A stretch of 64,000 bases of DNA from Plotosus lineatus (lineage: Eukaryota > Chordata > Actinopteri > Siluriformes > Plotosidae). The position numbers were made by a program, and so were the translations under genes. Shown here piece after piece: positions 11,264 to 21,876 of the stretch; the first letter of the stretch is position 1; each line of letters begins with the position of its first letter. The notes beneath the pieces are model-generated. The model saw only the letters and a program-made list of their open reading frames with translations. It had not been told where the DNA came from and ran no database searches. The stretch lies in NCBI GenBank assembly GCA_024760905.1, contig CM045732.1:59441996-59505995 (forward strand), given 5' to 3'.

Positions 11264-12162
11264 TGTCTGTGTATGGCGCTATAGGGGAGTACCAACATGG
11301 CAACCGCACGGCTTCAGTCCTCAGTGTCCTGCGCACTCATATCCTATAGTGTACGCCCCCCATAGGTGTAAACATTTAAGTCTATGGTTAAGGCAATTAT
11401 TTTATTTGACATCCAGAGAAGAGAACACAAATTTCTGTTTGTTTGATTGGTTCGTGAGAGGTGACGTTAGATGACGTAGTTTTGGGAAGATTCATCCTGG
11501 TTCGAGTCCAGACATTGATGAGTCGACTCTGATTCGATTGCGGAAACTCAAGCGGGACACGATTCGAAATGCAGGTTGTTGTTGAAAAAAATAAATAGAT
11601 AATGCGATGATATGTCACTGCAGATGCAATAAACAATAACACTATTTTATAAATACCAGCGAGATTCGACGTTTGATATCCGAATGCTCTACCACTTCAG
11701 CATTACTTTTAACTGGAGTTTTAGAAATGGTGTGTTTCGTTTATAATTCGAATCGACTCCCAAGCTTCGAATTCCAGCCAATGGAAATTGGGAACCGACT
11801 CATTGAGGTTCGGTTCCTGTCTCTAAGATGGCGAAAAAAACCGACCACCAGTCCTAACTTGAGGATGTTTTCTGCTACCTATGAATAAAACAGCCGTGTT
11901 TCCCAGGCAGTATATATACCTTTTACTCCGAAAGGTACAAAGCTGTATCCCAAACCCTGTTTAAACTTATCATCTGTAGTTTGTCTCGGTTAAATTCGTC
12001 ACAGTGAGAACTAGCACCTGTGTGACAGTAAATCTCACGTTAGCCTGCTAGCATTAGCATTAAGTGGAGTACTGTACTGTACAGTATTGTGTTGGCCTGC
12101 TGTATTTATATTATGTATATTATTTATGTATGTATATATATATATATGTATTCTTCATCCAG
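11199..12162. other. Upstream region of acyp1
   Basis: Contains a short (TA)n(GA)n tract near 11230-11264 and a stretch at 11460-11850 rich in GATTCGA-type motifs that may be an old element end. The 5' untranslated exon and promoter of acyp1 should lie here. A CAG acceptor at 12160-12162 suggests the start codon is in a second, downstream exon. Confidence 0.35.
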
Positions 12163-12171
12163 ACTGTAACC

Positions 12172-12252
12172 ATGTCCACCGAGGAGCTGCTGTCAGTAGA
12201 TTATGAAGTATATGGGAAGGTCCAAGGAGTGTTTTTTCGAAAATATACTCAG
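12172..12252 (+). CDS. acyp1: acyp1 first coding exon
   Basis: Starts ATGTCCACCGAGGAG and ends ATACTCAG before the donor GTAAGG. It includes the catalytic Arg23 motif. The ATG has a CCATG context. Confidence 0.93.
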
Positions 12253-14477
12253 GTAAGGTTTATAGTGTCCATCACATCTGTGTTGATCTGTAGAGACCAG
12301 GAGGAGTTTCAGATTGAGACCTGGGATCCTTCTAACTGTAAAATGAATTAAATTTATTCTTCTTTCGAAGGTTATTCATTCATTAACTTCTGAAGAGCTT
12401 TAATCTAATTAGGGTCACGGGGAGGCTGGTGCCCATCTCAGCCGAGGGTGGGGTACACCCTGGACAGCTTGCCAGGCCATCACAAGGCCAACACTCACAC
12501 AAACATTTATACTCACACTCTGACACAGGGGAGATTTGGAACAGCCGATTAACCGACTTTGCGTGTTTTTTAGACTGTGGGAGGAAACTGAAGTTCCCAG
12601 AGGAAACCCACACAAACACGGGGAGAACATGCAAACTCCACAAAGAAATACTCGAACTGGGAATCGAACCCAAGACCTTCTTGCTCTGAGGCAGACATGC
12701 TAACCACTATGCCACCCTGCCGCCCAGAGATTATTTTATGAATATTAACCCCTAAACGCCCAGCAGGACCATATGGTTCTCTTTCAAAACATACTAATAA
12801 CTACTAGACGCATTCTATACTTGTTGTGGTATCGCCCGATGTAACACCGCTTGATCCCACAGGCCTCAGTCAGCTGTGAGACAACCTTGAGTGTGCAGGA
12901 TTGTGTTGTTCACAAATTTGTGAGAGTGTTATTTGTTATTACAGGTATACCTCGGCGTGTGTGTATATATACTAGTCCTTCTCAAAAAATTAGCATATTG
13001 TGATAAAGTTCATTATTTTCTGTAATGTACTGATAAAAATTAAACTTTCATATATTTTAGGTTCATAGCACACCAACTGAAATATTTCAGGTCTTTTATT
13101 GTTTTAATACTGATGATTTTGGCATACAGCTCATCTCAGAAAAATTAGCATATCATGAAAAGGTAGTCTAAACGAGCTATTAACCTAATCATCTGAATCA
13201 ACCAATTAACTCTAAACACCTGCAAAAGATTCCTGAGGCTTTTAAAAACTCCCAGCCTGGTTCATTACTCAAAACCGCAATCATGGGTAAGACTGCCAAC
13301 CTGACTGCTGTCCAGAAGGCCATCATTGACACCCTCAAGCAAGAGGGTAAGACACAGAAAGAAATCTCTGAGCGAATAGGCTGTTCCCAGAGTGCTGTAT
13401 CAAGCCACCTCAGTGGGACGTCTGTGGGAAGGAAAAAGTGTGGCAGAAAACGCTGCACAACAAGAAGAGGTGACCGGACCCTGAGGAAGATTGTGGAGAA
13501 GGGCCGATTCCAGACCTTGGGGGACCTGTGGAAGCAGTGGACTGGGCTACAGGTGCCGCAGTCCCAAGGTCAAGCCACTTTTGAACCAGAAACAGCGGCA
13601 GAAGCGCCTGACCTGGGCTACAGAGAACCAGCACTTTTTTCGGATGAAAGCAAATTTTGCATGTCATTCGGAAATCAAGGTGCCAGAGTCTGGAGGAAGA
13701 CTGGGGAGAAGGAAATGCCAAAATGCCTGAAGTCCAGTGTCAAGTACCCACAGTCAGTGATGGGCTGGGGTGCCATGTCAGCTGCTGGTGTTGGTCCACT
13801 GTGTTTTATCAAGGGCAGGGTCAATGCAGCTAGCTATCAGGAGATTTTTGAGCACTTCATGCTTCCATCTGCTGAAAAGCTTTATGGAGATGAAGATTTT
13901 CATTTTTCAGCACGACCTGGCACCTGCTCACAGTGCCAAAACCACTGCTAAATGGTTTACTGACCATGGTATTACTGTGCTCAATTGGCCTGCCAACTCT
14001 CCTGACCTGAAGCCCATAGAGAATCTGTGGGATATTGTGAAGAGAAAGTTGAGAGACACCAGACCCAACACTGTGGATGAGCTTAAGGCCGCTATCGAAG
14101 CATCCTGGGCCTCCATAACACCTCAGCAGTGCCACAGGCTGATTGCCTCCATGCCACGTCGCATTGAAGCAGTCATTTCTGCAAAAGGATTCCCGACCAA
14201 GTATTGAGTGCAAAACTGAACATAATTATTTGAAGGTTTACTTTTTTTGTATTAAAAACACTTTTTTATTGGTCGGATGAAATATGCTAATTTTTTGAGA
14301 TAGGGATTTTTGTTTTTTCTTTACTTTTTTGCCAAAATTATCAATATTAAAACAATAAAAGGCTTGAACTACTTCAGTTGTGTGTAATGAATCTAAATTA
14401 TATGAAAGTCTAATATTTATCAGTACATTACAGAAAATAATGTACTTTCTCACAATATGCTATTTTTTTTGAGAAGG

Positions 14478-14525
<48 letters not shown>

Positions 14526-16701
14526 GAGATTATAATGACGTGCACTTTTTTCCCATATATTTTTTAAACCAACGTATAATCGAGAACAACTGAACTCGTA
14601 ACCATTTAAGTCGAGGTATACCTGTAAATCAATTTGTAACTTCTAGCCAATTGTTGAAGAGGTTTTTTTTAAATAAACAAACAGGAATAAATAACAAGAA
14701 CCTTTTCGAAGGACTTGTTTATTTCAATTTTCTGTTTCACATTACACTCATGATCAGTCTTTTGGATGCACATTTAACACATACACTCATGCCTTGGTTT
14801 TACAGACTTCACTTTAAATTGGATAATAGACATAATCTGTAGCTTCCAACTAGTCTGGATTGTCCGGACGCGGGTCATTGTTTCCGAAACTGACCGCCAG
14901 ATGACCAGACTGGCTTGAAGAAATCTTGCGCATTTAAATCTATTCATCTATTTTCAATGCCACATCACTGTCACACGAAGCGGAGAGCCAATCCTTTCTG
15001 TATTCCGTCGGGTCTGATACCTTGAAACTCTAATTTTATAGGACTCACACGCTGCAGTGTTTATGTGACAGGAAGCGCGTACATATACATATATCAGGGG
15101 TCGGGAACCTATGGCTCGCGAGCCAGATGTGGCTTTTTTGATGACTGTGTCTGGCTCTCAGATAAATCAGGTGGCCTTTCTTAACAGAATAACGAATACA
15201 TAATTTCACTGTAATTTAAATAAAAATACAAAAAAGCCATCAAATAAAACAAAAACATGAATAAATCTCACGCATTTAAATCTATACATCTATTTTCAAT
15301 GCCATGTCGCTGTGGCGCGCAGCGGAGAGCCAATCCTGTACACCAGTGTGTGGGTAGGTCCGATCCCCTCGAAACTAATTTTATTGGATTATAACAACAG
15401 CCACAGACTGCGCGTGTTGTTTTTGAGTGAAGAGGAAAATTTCCTCATTTTTGATCAGCTCATTTGCACGAAGCCAAGCACAGCTGGCAAGCAAACACAA
15501 AAGGACAGACATGGAAAAACTTCAATCCGCAGACCAGCCGATTGACAAAACTTGGGAAGCACTTCCTGTCACATAGACACTGCATTGTGAGTCCTGTCGT
15601 ATTGACCATGTTTGGCTCCACATGCGCACCCGAGCAGTCCTTCTCACACCTGAAAAGCATCAAGACCAACCTGCAGTCACGTGTAATAGATGGAAGCCTA
15701 AATGCCTGCATGAAGCTGAACCTCAGCACGTATCAACCAGACTATAAGGCCATCCGCAACACCATGCAGCACCAGAAGTCGCATTAATAGTAAGAAGTAT
15801 TTTTCTTATTAATAAATAATAAATAACTTCGTTAGGACAATGTCGTTTAAAATAAATTCAGAGTCTTATTATACTCTCAAATTGTTAGTCTTCTTTTTCA
15901 ATTTAGTTGTATTCAGTATATATATGTCTTTCTTTTTTGGCTTTCTTAGTCAAAAAGCTTCCCGACCCCTCCACTAATAATAGTTTTAGATAATAATTGT
16001 GTAATTAGTTAGAGTGTGCTGATTGGTAGTGCTTGACATGTTCAACTCTTCTTTATTATCTAAATTTAATAAAGGATAATACATCAGTGATTGGCGGAGC
16101 ACAACATACACCGTGTAACATGGACAGGAAAAGTTACATCACTTCACATCACTTTAAATCTGGTGCTTATTTACCAATCTTTGCCGTGCACATGCGGATT
16201 CCGTGGTTCCTTGTGCGTGCACCTGTGCTCCGATTAATGTGGTTCTTGGACCTGTGGATATTTCAATAAAGGCTCAACAGGACGTGAAAATACTGAGACC
16301 TTTCTCTTTGCACAAAATTGAGCATAAAAAAGGTGTAAACTAGGAAGCATTTGAATTATTTCAGAAACTATGTTCACGATGTGTACATGATACTGATGAG
16401 AAACCGGAGATATTTAAATTAGTTTTTATGTAAAAATATTTTTAAAGTGTTAATGTTAACATGATTTTCAATCTGTGTGTTTTAGTCTGAGGGGAAGAAG
16501 TTGGGTTTGGTTGGCTGGGTGCAGAACACTCCGGCTGGAACGGTGCAGGGTCAACTCCAAGGACCTGCTTCCAAAGTCAGACAGATGCAGGAGTGGCTCA
16601 AGTCCACCGGCAGTCCACAGTCCCGGATCATAAAAGCTGAATTTAGTAATGAGAAGGAAATCAAGAACGTGGACTTCAAGGATTTTAAAGTTGTCCACTA
16701 A
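12172..16701 (+). CDS. acyp1: Acylphosphatase-1 (two coding exons)
   Basis: Acylphosphatase hydrolyses the carboxyl-phosphate bond of acylphosphates such as 1,3-bisphosphoglycerate; it is a small cytosolic enzyme. Exons 12172-12252 (27 codons) and 16486-16701 (71 codons plus TAA) join in phase 0 to give 98 residues, the usual family length. The signature G-K-V-Q-G-V-F-F-R-K lies at residues 15-24 with the phosphate-binding Arg at 23. The second motif, G-W-V-Q-N-T, places the catalytic Asn at 41. The C-terminal block includes S-K-V-R-Q-M-Q-E-W-L and F-S-N-E-K-E-I. It resembles ACYP1 more than ACYP2 (V-F-F-R-K and V-Q-N-T rather than V-C-F-R and V-K-N-T). The 4.2-kb intron is full of transposons, but both coding exons look intact. 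Confidence 0.96.
12375..12726 (-). mobile_element. SINE-B in acyp1 intron
   Basis: Nearly full reverse copy: tail (ATTAGGGTCACGGGGAGGCT), middle (GACTGTGGGAGGAAACTGAA), head (GAGGCAGACATGCTAACCAC, CCACCCTGCCGCCC). Confidence 0.85.
12972..14482 (+). mobile_element. Tc1/mariner-like transposon, copy 2
   Basis: Same family as the element at 3243-4800, with long inverted termini (AGTCCTTCTCAAAAAATTAG). It is inserted in a TATATA stretch. It is internally shortened by two deletions and partly rearranged near its 3' terminus (14260-14320). Confidence 0.93.
13283..14207 (+). pseudogene. Tc1-like DD34E transposase, deleted and frameshifted (copy 2)
   Basis: The start M-G-K-T-A-N-L-T-A-V-Q is intact, and the region broken in copy 1 is intact here (E-G-K-T-Q-K-E-I-S-E). 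Relative to copy 1, about 53 nt are missing after 13543 and about 28 nt near 13634. Together that is 81 nt, so the frame is restored before the first catalytic motif (F-S-D-E-S-K-F). The same extra T before Q-H-D-L-A-P as in copy 1 then shifts the frame. Confidence 0.92.
14483..14526. repeat. (TG)n(TA)n microsatellite
   Basis: Simple TG run then TA, directly after the Tc1-like copy. Confidence 0.9.
14625..15094. other. acyp1 intron segment with a partial hAT duplicate
   Basis: The part from about 14930 to 15080 (AAATCTATTCATCTATTTTC, GCGGAGAGCCAATCC) is a diverged copy of 15275-15420 inside the neighbouring hAT-like element, so an older fragment of the same family lies here. The remainder is unassigned. 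Confidence 0.5.
15095..15971 (+). mobile_element. hAT (Charlie-like) element remnant
   Basis: The left end CAGGGGTCGGGAACC and right end CTTCCCGACCCCT are the inverted termini typical of many hAT elements. The interior carries the transposase C-terminus on the plus strand. No clear 8-bp duplication is visible. Confidence 0.8.
15464..15787 (+). pseudogene. hAT transposase C-terminal dimerisation domain fragment
   Basis: The open frame includes M-F-G-S-T-C-A-P-E-Q-S-F-S-H-L-K and L-N-A-C-M-K-L-N-L-S-T-Y-Q-P-D-Y, characteristic of the hAT C-terminal domain in the Charlie/GTF2IRD2-like group. The catalytic core is absent. Confidence 0.75.
15972..16485. other. acyp1 intron, unique-looking sequence
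   Basis: No repeat or open frame of note before the last acyp1 exon. Confidence 0.3.
16486..16701 (+). CDS. acyp1: acyp1 last coding exon
   Basis: Preceded by a TGTGTGTTTTAG acceptor and ends TTGTCCACTAA. It carries catalytic Asn41 and the rest of the alpha/beta fold. Confidence 0.94.
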   Translation, partial: SEGKKLGLVGWVQNTPAGTVQGQLQGPASKVRQMQEWLKSTGSPQSRIIKAEFSNEKEIKNVDFKDFKVVH

Positions 16702-16828
16702 TCAGTGCAGTAACTGAATGGACTTGTGATATGAATCGTATTTTATTTAAGATCATTTAGATCAGATGTTTGTCTGTTACACTGAAAATGCTCTGAATAA
16801 GAGATGAGCTGTACCTACCCTGTGCTGT

Positions 16829-16834
16829 AATAAA
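16829..16834 (+). terminator. acyp1 poly(A) signal
   Basis: AATAAA 128 bp after the stop codon, within an AT-rich 3' untranslated region. Confidence 0.7.
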
Positions 16835-17299
16835 TATTATATATGTATGGCTCTTTGTGTCAGCTCTTTGTGTATGGTCTTACAGAAGATCATGATCTTG
16901 TTGGCATTACAAGTTTGGCTTCTTTGTAAGCAATACATTTCATGGCTGATGAGTCCAATTCATATATATATATATATTTTTTTTTTTTTTAATTATTTGC
17001 TGTAATGTAGACTTTGAGCAAGTTTTTTTTTTTAACCTGCATCAGTACTACTGTATTTTTTTCTAATTTAAAGGTTCATCAACCATTTGGATTTCAGAAG
17101 TCTGATTTATCCACACAGCTGATTTTGCTATTTTTAACAACCTCACATAGCGAATAGTTATAACTATGGGTAAAGACTCAGTATAGTTTGTAGGGATTTG
17201 AGCAATCCTTCAGGAACAAGGTCAGAGACAGATGGAACCATAATTTTTCATCTAGTATATTTTTGGACTTTTTTAGTTATTTAACTTTTCATTCATTCA
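16835..17299. other. Intergenic sequence 3' of acyp1
   Basis: AT-rich with T-runs near 16975-16991 and 17023-17034. No gene seen. Confidence 0.3.
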
Positions 17300-17620
17300 T
17301 TCATTTTGTGAACTGCTTTGTCGTAATTAGGGTTGCAGGAAGACTAGTGCCCATCTCAGCCTACTCTGAGAGAGTACACCTTGGACAGCTTGCCAGACCA
17401 TCGCAGGGCATAAACACGCTGATGGCGATGCGGCCTACTTCTTCACAGCAATGGTTCCCTTTACATGCCTCACACCATAGACGGTGAGAGGCATGGCCGG
17501 CCTTTGATAACCCAGTTAGGGGTACTGGGGGTACAGTGACAACCCGTTGAGAGTGGGGCTTGAACCTCCAACCTTGGGATCAGTGATCCAGCACCTTCTA
17601 CCACCAGGCCACCACTGCCC
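17300..17620 (-). mobile_element. SINE-A (tail type B)
   Basis: Reverse copy: tail CTTTGTCGTAATTAGGGTTG, body GATAACCCAGTTAGG, head GATCAGTGATCCAGCACCTT and CCACCACTGCCC. Confidence 0.85.
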
Positions 17621-17682
17621 CTATCTTTATTTAACTTATTATTATAACTCATTTGTATATAATGATCATGCATTTCTATGTA

Positions 17683-18775
17683 CAGTTCAATCCAAAAGTA
17701 TTGATGTGGCAAGACCGATTCATTCATTTTCTTTCTTTTTTTTTTTTTTTTTTTGGTACTCACTGGAAATATAATGATTCTGAGATGATAGTTACAATTT
17801 TCTCATACATGTAAAGGCACAGTTGAACAATCTAAAACATGGCACCTTTTGGTTGAACACAGACATTTTTCAGCTGAACCAAAATACTAGAACATGTAAA
17901 TAGCAGGTGATTTTTTTTGTTGACTCGGAGCGTCCCTTTGGCTCAATTTTTTATTCAGTCCCCTGAGTGGTCTGCTCTGAGTCTGAGCCTGAGATTTTTC
18001 CTGGGAAGAATCCACTTGGTGTTAAAAATTATAAACTAACTTGGGTAGATACTGGACTATAGGAGAAAAGCACACCACAAGAAACATTGAATAGAGAAAA
18101 TCAGTCATGGCTATCATAAGCATTGGCCACAGCTAGTCCAACAATCTGGAATGTCTTGAAAAAGAAAGAAACTCTTGGTGTACTAACAACCAGACATCAC
18201 ACGAGTCAACCAAAGAAAACAACAGCAGCTGAAGACAAATATTGTGAGAGTATTGGGGGGGGGGAGACCCCAAAACACCAGTCAGTGACATCATCAACAA
18301 CATCAACAGGGTGAAGGCATCACGCGCTATCATGTGAAGAAGACTTCAAGAGCGTAATTGTATATTCCATACCGCAAGATGCAATCCACTCATCAGCAGT
18401 AAGAATCAGAAAGCAGGAATGGAATTTGTACCGATATACAGAAAGGAGCCACAGAAGTCCTGGACGGAAGATGAACCTCGACCAGAGTATGGAGTAGGAG
18501 AGGCTCTGTTTGTGAGCCAGAACATGAGCTCATCAATCAAGCACAGTGGAGGTTCTGTCGTGGTTTGGGCTTGTATGATTGCTTTGGAATAGTATTGCTA
18601 TTCTTAATTGATGATGTAACCCATCATGGTAGCGCTGGAATAAATGCAGAAGTCTACGGAAACATTCTGTCTGCCAATTTACAAAGAAATACAACCAATC
18701 TAATGGGAAGGAACTTGATGCAGCAAGACCATGAACCTAAACACATAGCTAGCGTTACAAAGAGCTTCATCCAGG
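17683..18775 (+). mobile_element. Degraded Tc1-like element (second family)
   Basis: It begins after TA with CAGTTCAATCCAAAAGTATT. Translated blocks include S-P-T-I-W-N-V-L-K-K-K-E-T, F-L-I-D-D-V-T-H-H-G-S-A-G and E-V-Y-G-N-I-L-S-A-N-L-Q, then D-H-E-P-K-H-I-A. These are Tc1 transposase segments of a different family from the two copies at 3.2 and 13 kb. It has many stops and frameshifts and no 3' terminus. Confidence 0.75.
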
Positions 18776-18990
18776 TACTCCGGTTTCCTCCCACAGTCCA
18801 AAAGGCAGAAATATTAGGCTAATTGGCAGTTCCAAATTGCCATTAGGTGTGAGAAGAAGTGGGAATGGTTGTGTGTGTGTGTTGGCTTTGCAATGGTCTG
18901 GAAAGTTGTTCAGGGTGTACCCTGCTTTAAACAATCAAGTGGGATAGGTTTGAGCATCCCAGTGACCATAGTAGGATAAAGCAGTTTGTC
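18776..18990 (+). mobile_element. SINE-B fragment
   Basis: Forward SINE-B body and tail (TTTCCTCCCACAGTCCAAAA, GCTAATTGGCAGTTCCAAAT, TTCAGGGTGTACCCTGC). The head is missing; it abuts the Tc1-like remnant. Confidence 0.65.
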
Positions 18991-19034
18991 AAATGAGTTG
19001 TGAGTGAGAGTAGTTACCTGTTTGAAATTTGAAG

Positions 19035-19550
19035 GCCCCCGCCCCACCTTGGTTTCCTTCCATGGTCTTAAAAAAATGCACATAAGGTCAACTGGCTATT
19101 TTGAATTGCTCATAGATGTGATTATTCATTCATTTTCTAAACCGTTTGATCCTAATTAGGATTGCGGGGAGGCTGCCGACCATCTCAGCCAACTCTGGAC
19201 GAGGGCAAAATACATCCCAGACAGCTCGCCAGGCCATTGCAGAGAAGAAACACGCTGACAGATATGAGGCCTACTCTTGACAAAAATCAGCAATGGTTCT
19301 TTTTCCCTGACAGACAGTGCGAGACATGGCCAGCCTTCTATAACCCAATTAGCTGCACTGATGGACAGTAGTAACAACCCGTTAACAGTGTGGCCTGAAC
19401 CCCTCACCTTGTGATCAGTAATCCAGCACCTTAATCACTAGGCCACCACTGGCCTAGATGTTTGTATCAGTGTTAGCCCTGAAAGAGACTGGCGACCTGT
19501 TCAGAGTGTACCCGCTTCTCACACGAAAATCAGCTGGGATTAGAATCAAT
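19035..19550 (+). mobile_element. SINE-B fragment split by SINE-A
   Basis: The forward SINE-B body (GGTTTCCTTCCATGGTCTTA) at 19050-19122 and its tail (GACCTGTTCAGAGTGTACCC) at 19456-19550 are separated by a reverse SINE-A. Confidence 0.65.
19126..19454 (-). mobile_element. SINE-A nested in SINE-B
   Basis: Reverse copy, complete from tail (CGTTTGATCCTAATTAGGAT) to head (CCAGCACCTTAATCACTAGG, CCACCACTGGCC). Confidence 0.82.
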
Positions 19551-19756
19551 GTTTCCAGTTCAGGTCTGAGTGTATATTAATCTAGTCTTCCATTTGCAAG
19601 AAATTCCAGAGTGTGATCGAACAAGAATTTCATATTACAGCTCTCATACATACAGTATTCATCTCAATGTAACAGCATGTGACCAATAGAAACATTTTTA
19701 ATCAAATAGGGGGGTGGGGTTATAGTAACATTATTCTTGAGCTAGAAAAACTAATC

Positions 19757-20028
19757 CAGTGGTACCTCACTTTACGAAATTAATCCGTTCCAGAGCCTTT
19801 TTCGTAACCTGCATTTTTCGTAAATTGAACTGCATTTTACATGTAAAACGCGTGATTCGTTCCAAGGCCCCCAATACTACCCCCTAAACCATTTAAAAAT
19901 GATAAAACATACCTTTTAAGACCTCCTTCTGCTTCAATATCGTACCGATGGTAGACGGGTTTGGCCATATTCCTTTGCGATATCACTCGAGCCCGTTTCT
20001 TCTTCTCACTTGCACCGGAAATCACACA

Positions 20029-20074
<46 letters not shown>

Positions 20075-20554
20075 CGCTGACCATGTTTTCTTAGCAGTTA
20101 TAATCTTACAAATGTTTGTGGAAGGTTAAAAGCCTGAGTCAAGAAATAAAGCATAAATCAACAGTAACTCTGTCCTTTACACGAAAAGCGTCATGGTAGA
20201 TTCAGCTCCATAATAGGCAATGGGAGGTAGCTGTGTCATCCCTCCTCGCCAGTGGGATCCCTGTCCAAGATGGCGTCAGGTGGACCTGTCCAAGATGGGG
20301 CTTGAGTGAAGGCGACATGAACGACAGCTCAGTTGTTAGCCAATGGGAGGCCAGTGGGGAGGGATGTTTGAACGTCATTGATGGGAGAGCAGTTTGTGCA
20401 TTGTTTGAATGTTTGAATGGCGCCTTTCAATTTTTAAGATGGAGCTTTCGTAACGTCAACTTGTTTCATATACAGAAACAAAAATTTTAGGAAAATGCGT
20501 TTTGTAACCTGCATTTTTCGTTTGGTGAGACTTTCATAAAGTGAGGTACCACTG
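19757..20554. mobile_element. Tigger/pogo-like element, copy T2
   Basis: Ends CAGTGGTACCTCACTTTACG and its reverse complement GTGAGGTACCACTG, followed by TA. Contains CTTCTGCTTCAATATCGTAC on the plus strand, which is the reverse of the transposase DNA-binding-domain fragment, a (GT)n run and CCAAT-containing repeats. Confidence 0.82.
20031..20067. repeat. (GT)n microsatellite
   Basis: GT run inside Tigger-like copy T2. Confidence 0.9.
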
Positions 20555-21865
20555 TACTAATTCACATTGCTTTAGTCTTTGGATGTTTACTGTGGACCAC
20601 TGGACAAGCTGGGTTTTTTTTTTTTCTGATCAGACCATAAAATAAATTTTAAAAAAGAATAAAATGCATTATTAAGATACCACTCTCTTTATCATTCAAG
20701 GAAACATGAAATTAAATAGACTCCAGTTCATTATTCAGTACTTAAAGTAAATGACTGAGTAACCACCATGATGACTCCGGTAACTATAGTAAAACTAACA
20801 GGAAATGTATGTGGTTGCAAAGGGAAAGAATGTAAACCTGTGGCTGCCAAAACTCGGCCCTGGATACTGAAGCATTTAATTCAGTTTCACAGGATTTTTC
20901 AAACTATGGCAATTGTTTCCAAAATTAGAGGGTACGATTCAAAGGAGACAATACCTGAGTAAACTAATCCTTAAAAATGTAATAAAATCACATAACAGGA
21001 AAACAGATGCTCAGAGGCGCTTCAAGGGTTACCATAACGTCAGAGCTCATGCTATAAATTTTATCAGACTCATATTGGTATCCTGGCAGCCGATGCTCAC
21101 CTCTCCATAATTCTTTGCTTCCACTATGTTTCATGTCTAAATTGACCAGCTGGTGTAGGACCCTCCCAGTACCTAGACCCCAGAATGAAAAGGCTTATTG
21201 TGAGAGAGCCAAACATTCCAGGAAATGACTATTCCCCCTCCACCTCTCTCCTTCCCAATCCAAGCCTGGCTGCATGTCTTGTACACTATCTTTTTTTTTA
21301 AGTCGCAACAATCCAAGCCACCCATATGGAACCTTCAGTGTACTGCATATATAATTTTAAGTCCATTTCGAAAAGCTTGGCTTCTATACTGTACACTAAA
21401 TGTTGCTACAGGGAAAGATAAAATAGCAGCGTTGCTCCCAAAACAAATCACAATCGGTTCAGTTATGATGCCAAATTTCATTTTAAATTCATTTTTCTTT
21501 CGTGTCAAACTAGGGTCCTGGAAGGCAAACAGCTGTGCACAGATGTGTTTATTTCCTCCACACCAAATTCGCCTCATGAAAAACCATCGCAATTACCTGA
21601 TGAGCTAAATCAGATGTGTTAAATGAACTGGAATGCGAAGCACTGTATTGCTGTGGCCCTTCAGTCACAACTCCTTGCTTTGGAAAATAAAAGATATGAT
21701 CCAACATGGAAGAGGTGCTTGCCTGGCAGAGGCTGTAAGTTTCACTTCTGATAACTGAATCATCAAATCCAGAGAATTAGATCGAACCACTGGGCTTAAA
21801 TATATGTTAAGTATGAAGGAAGAATTTCTTGTCTTTTTCTCCTGCACTATTAAAACGATTTGGCC
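20555..21865. other. Intergenic sequence without recognised features
   Basis: Several short open frames with no recognisable domain. Pyrimidine-rich stretches near 21230-21265. No transposon end recognised. Confidence 0.3.
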
Positions 21866-21876
21866 AAGCCAAAGCA

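Larger units (their letters stand above)
12942..14624. mobile_element. Tigger-like element hosting a nested Tc1-like copy
   Basis: Inverted termini CAGGTATACCTCGGC (left) and the reverse complement of GTCGAGGTATACCTG (right) are flanked by TA. Nearly all the interior is the Tc1-like element at 12972-14482, so the original element was only about 170 bp. Confidence 0.7.
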
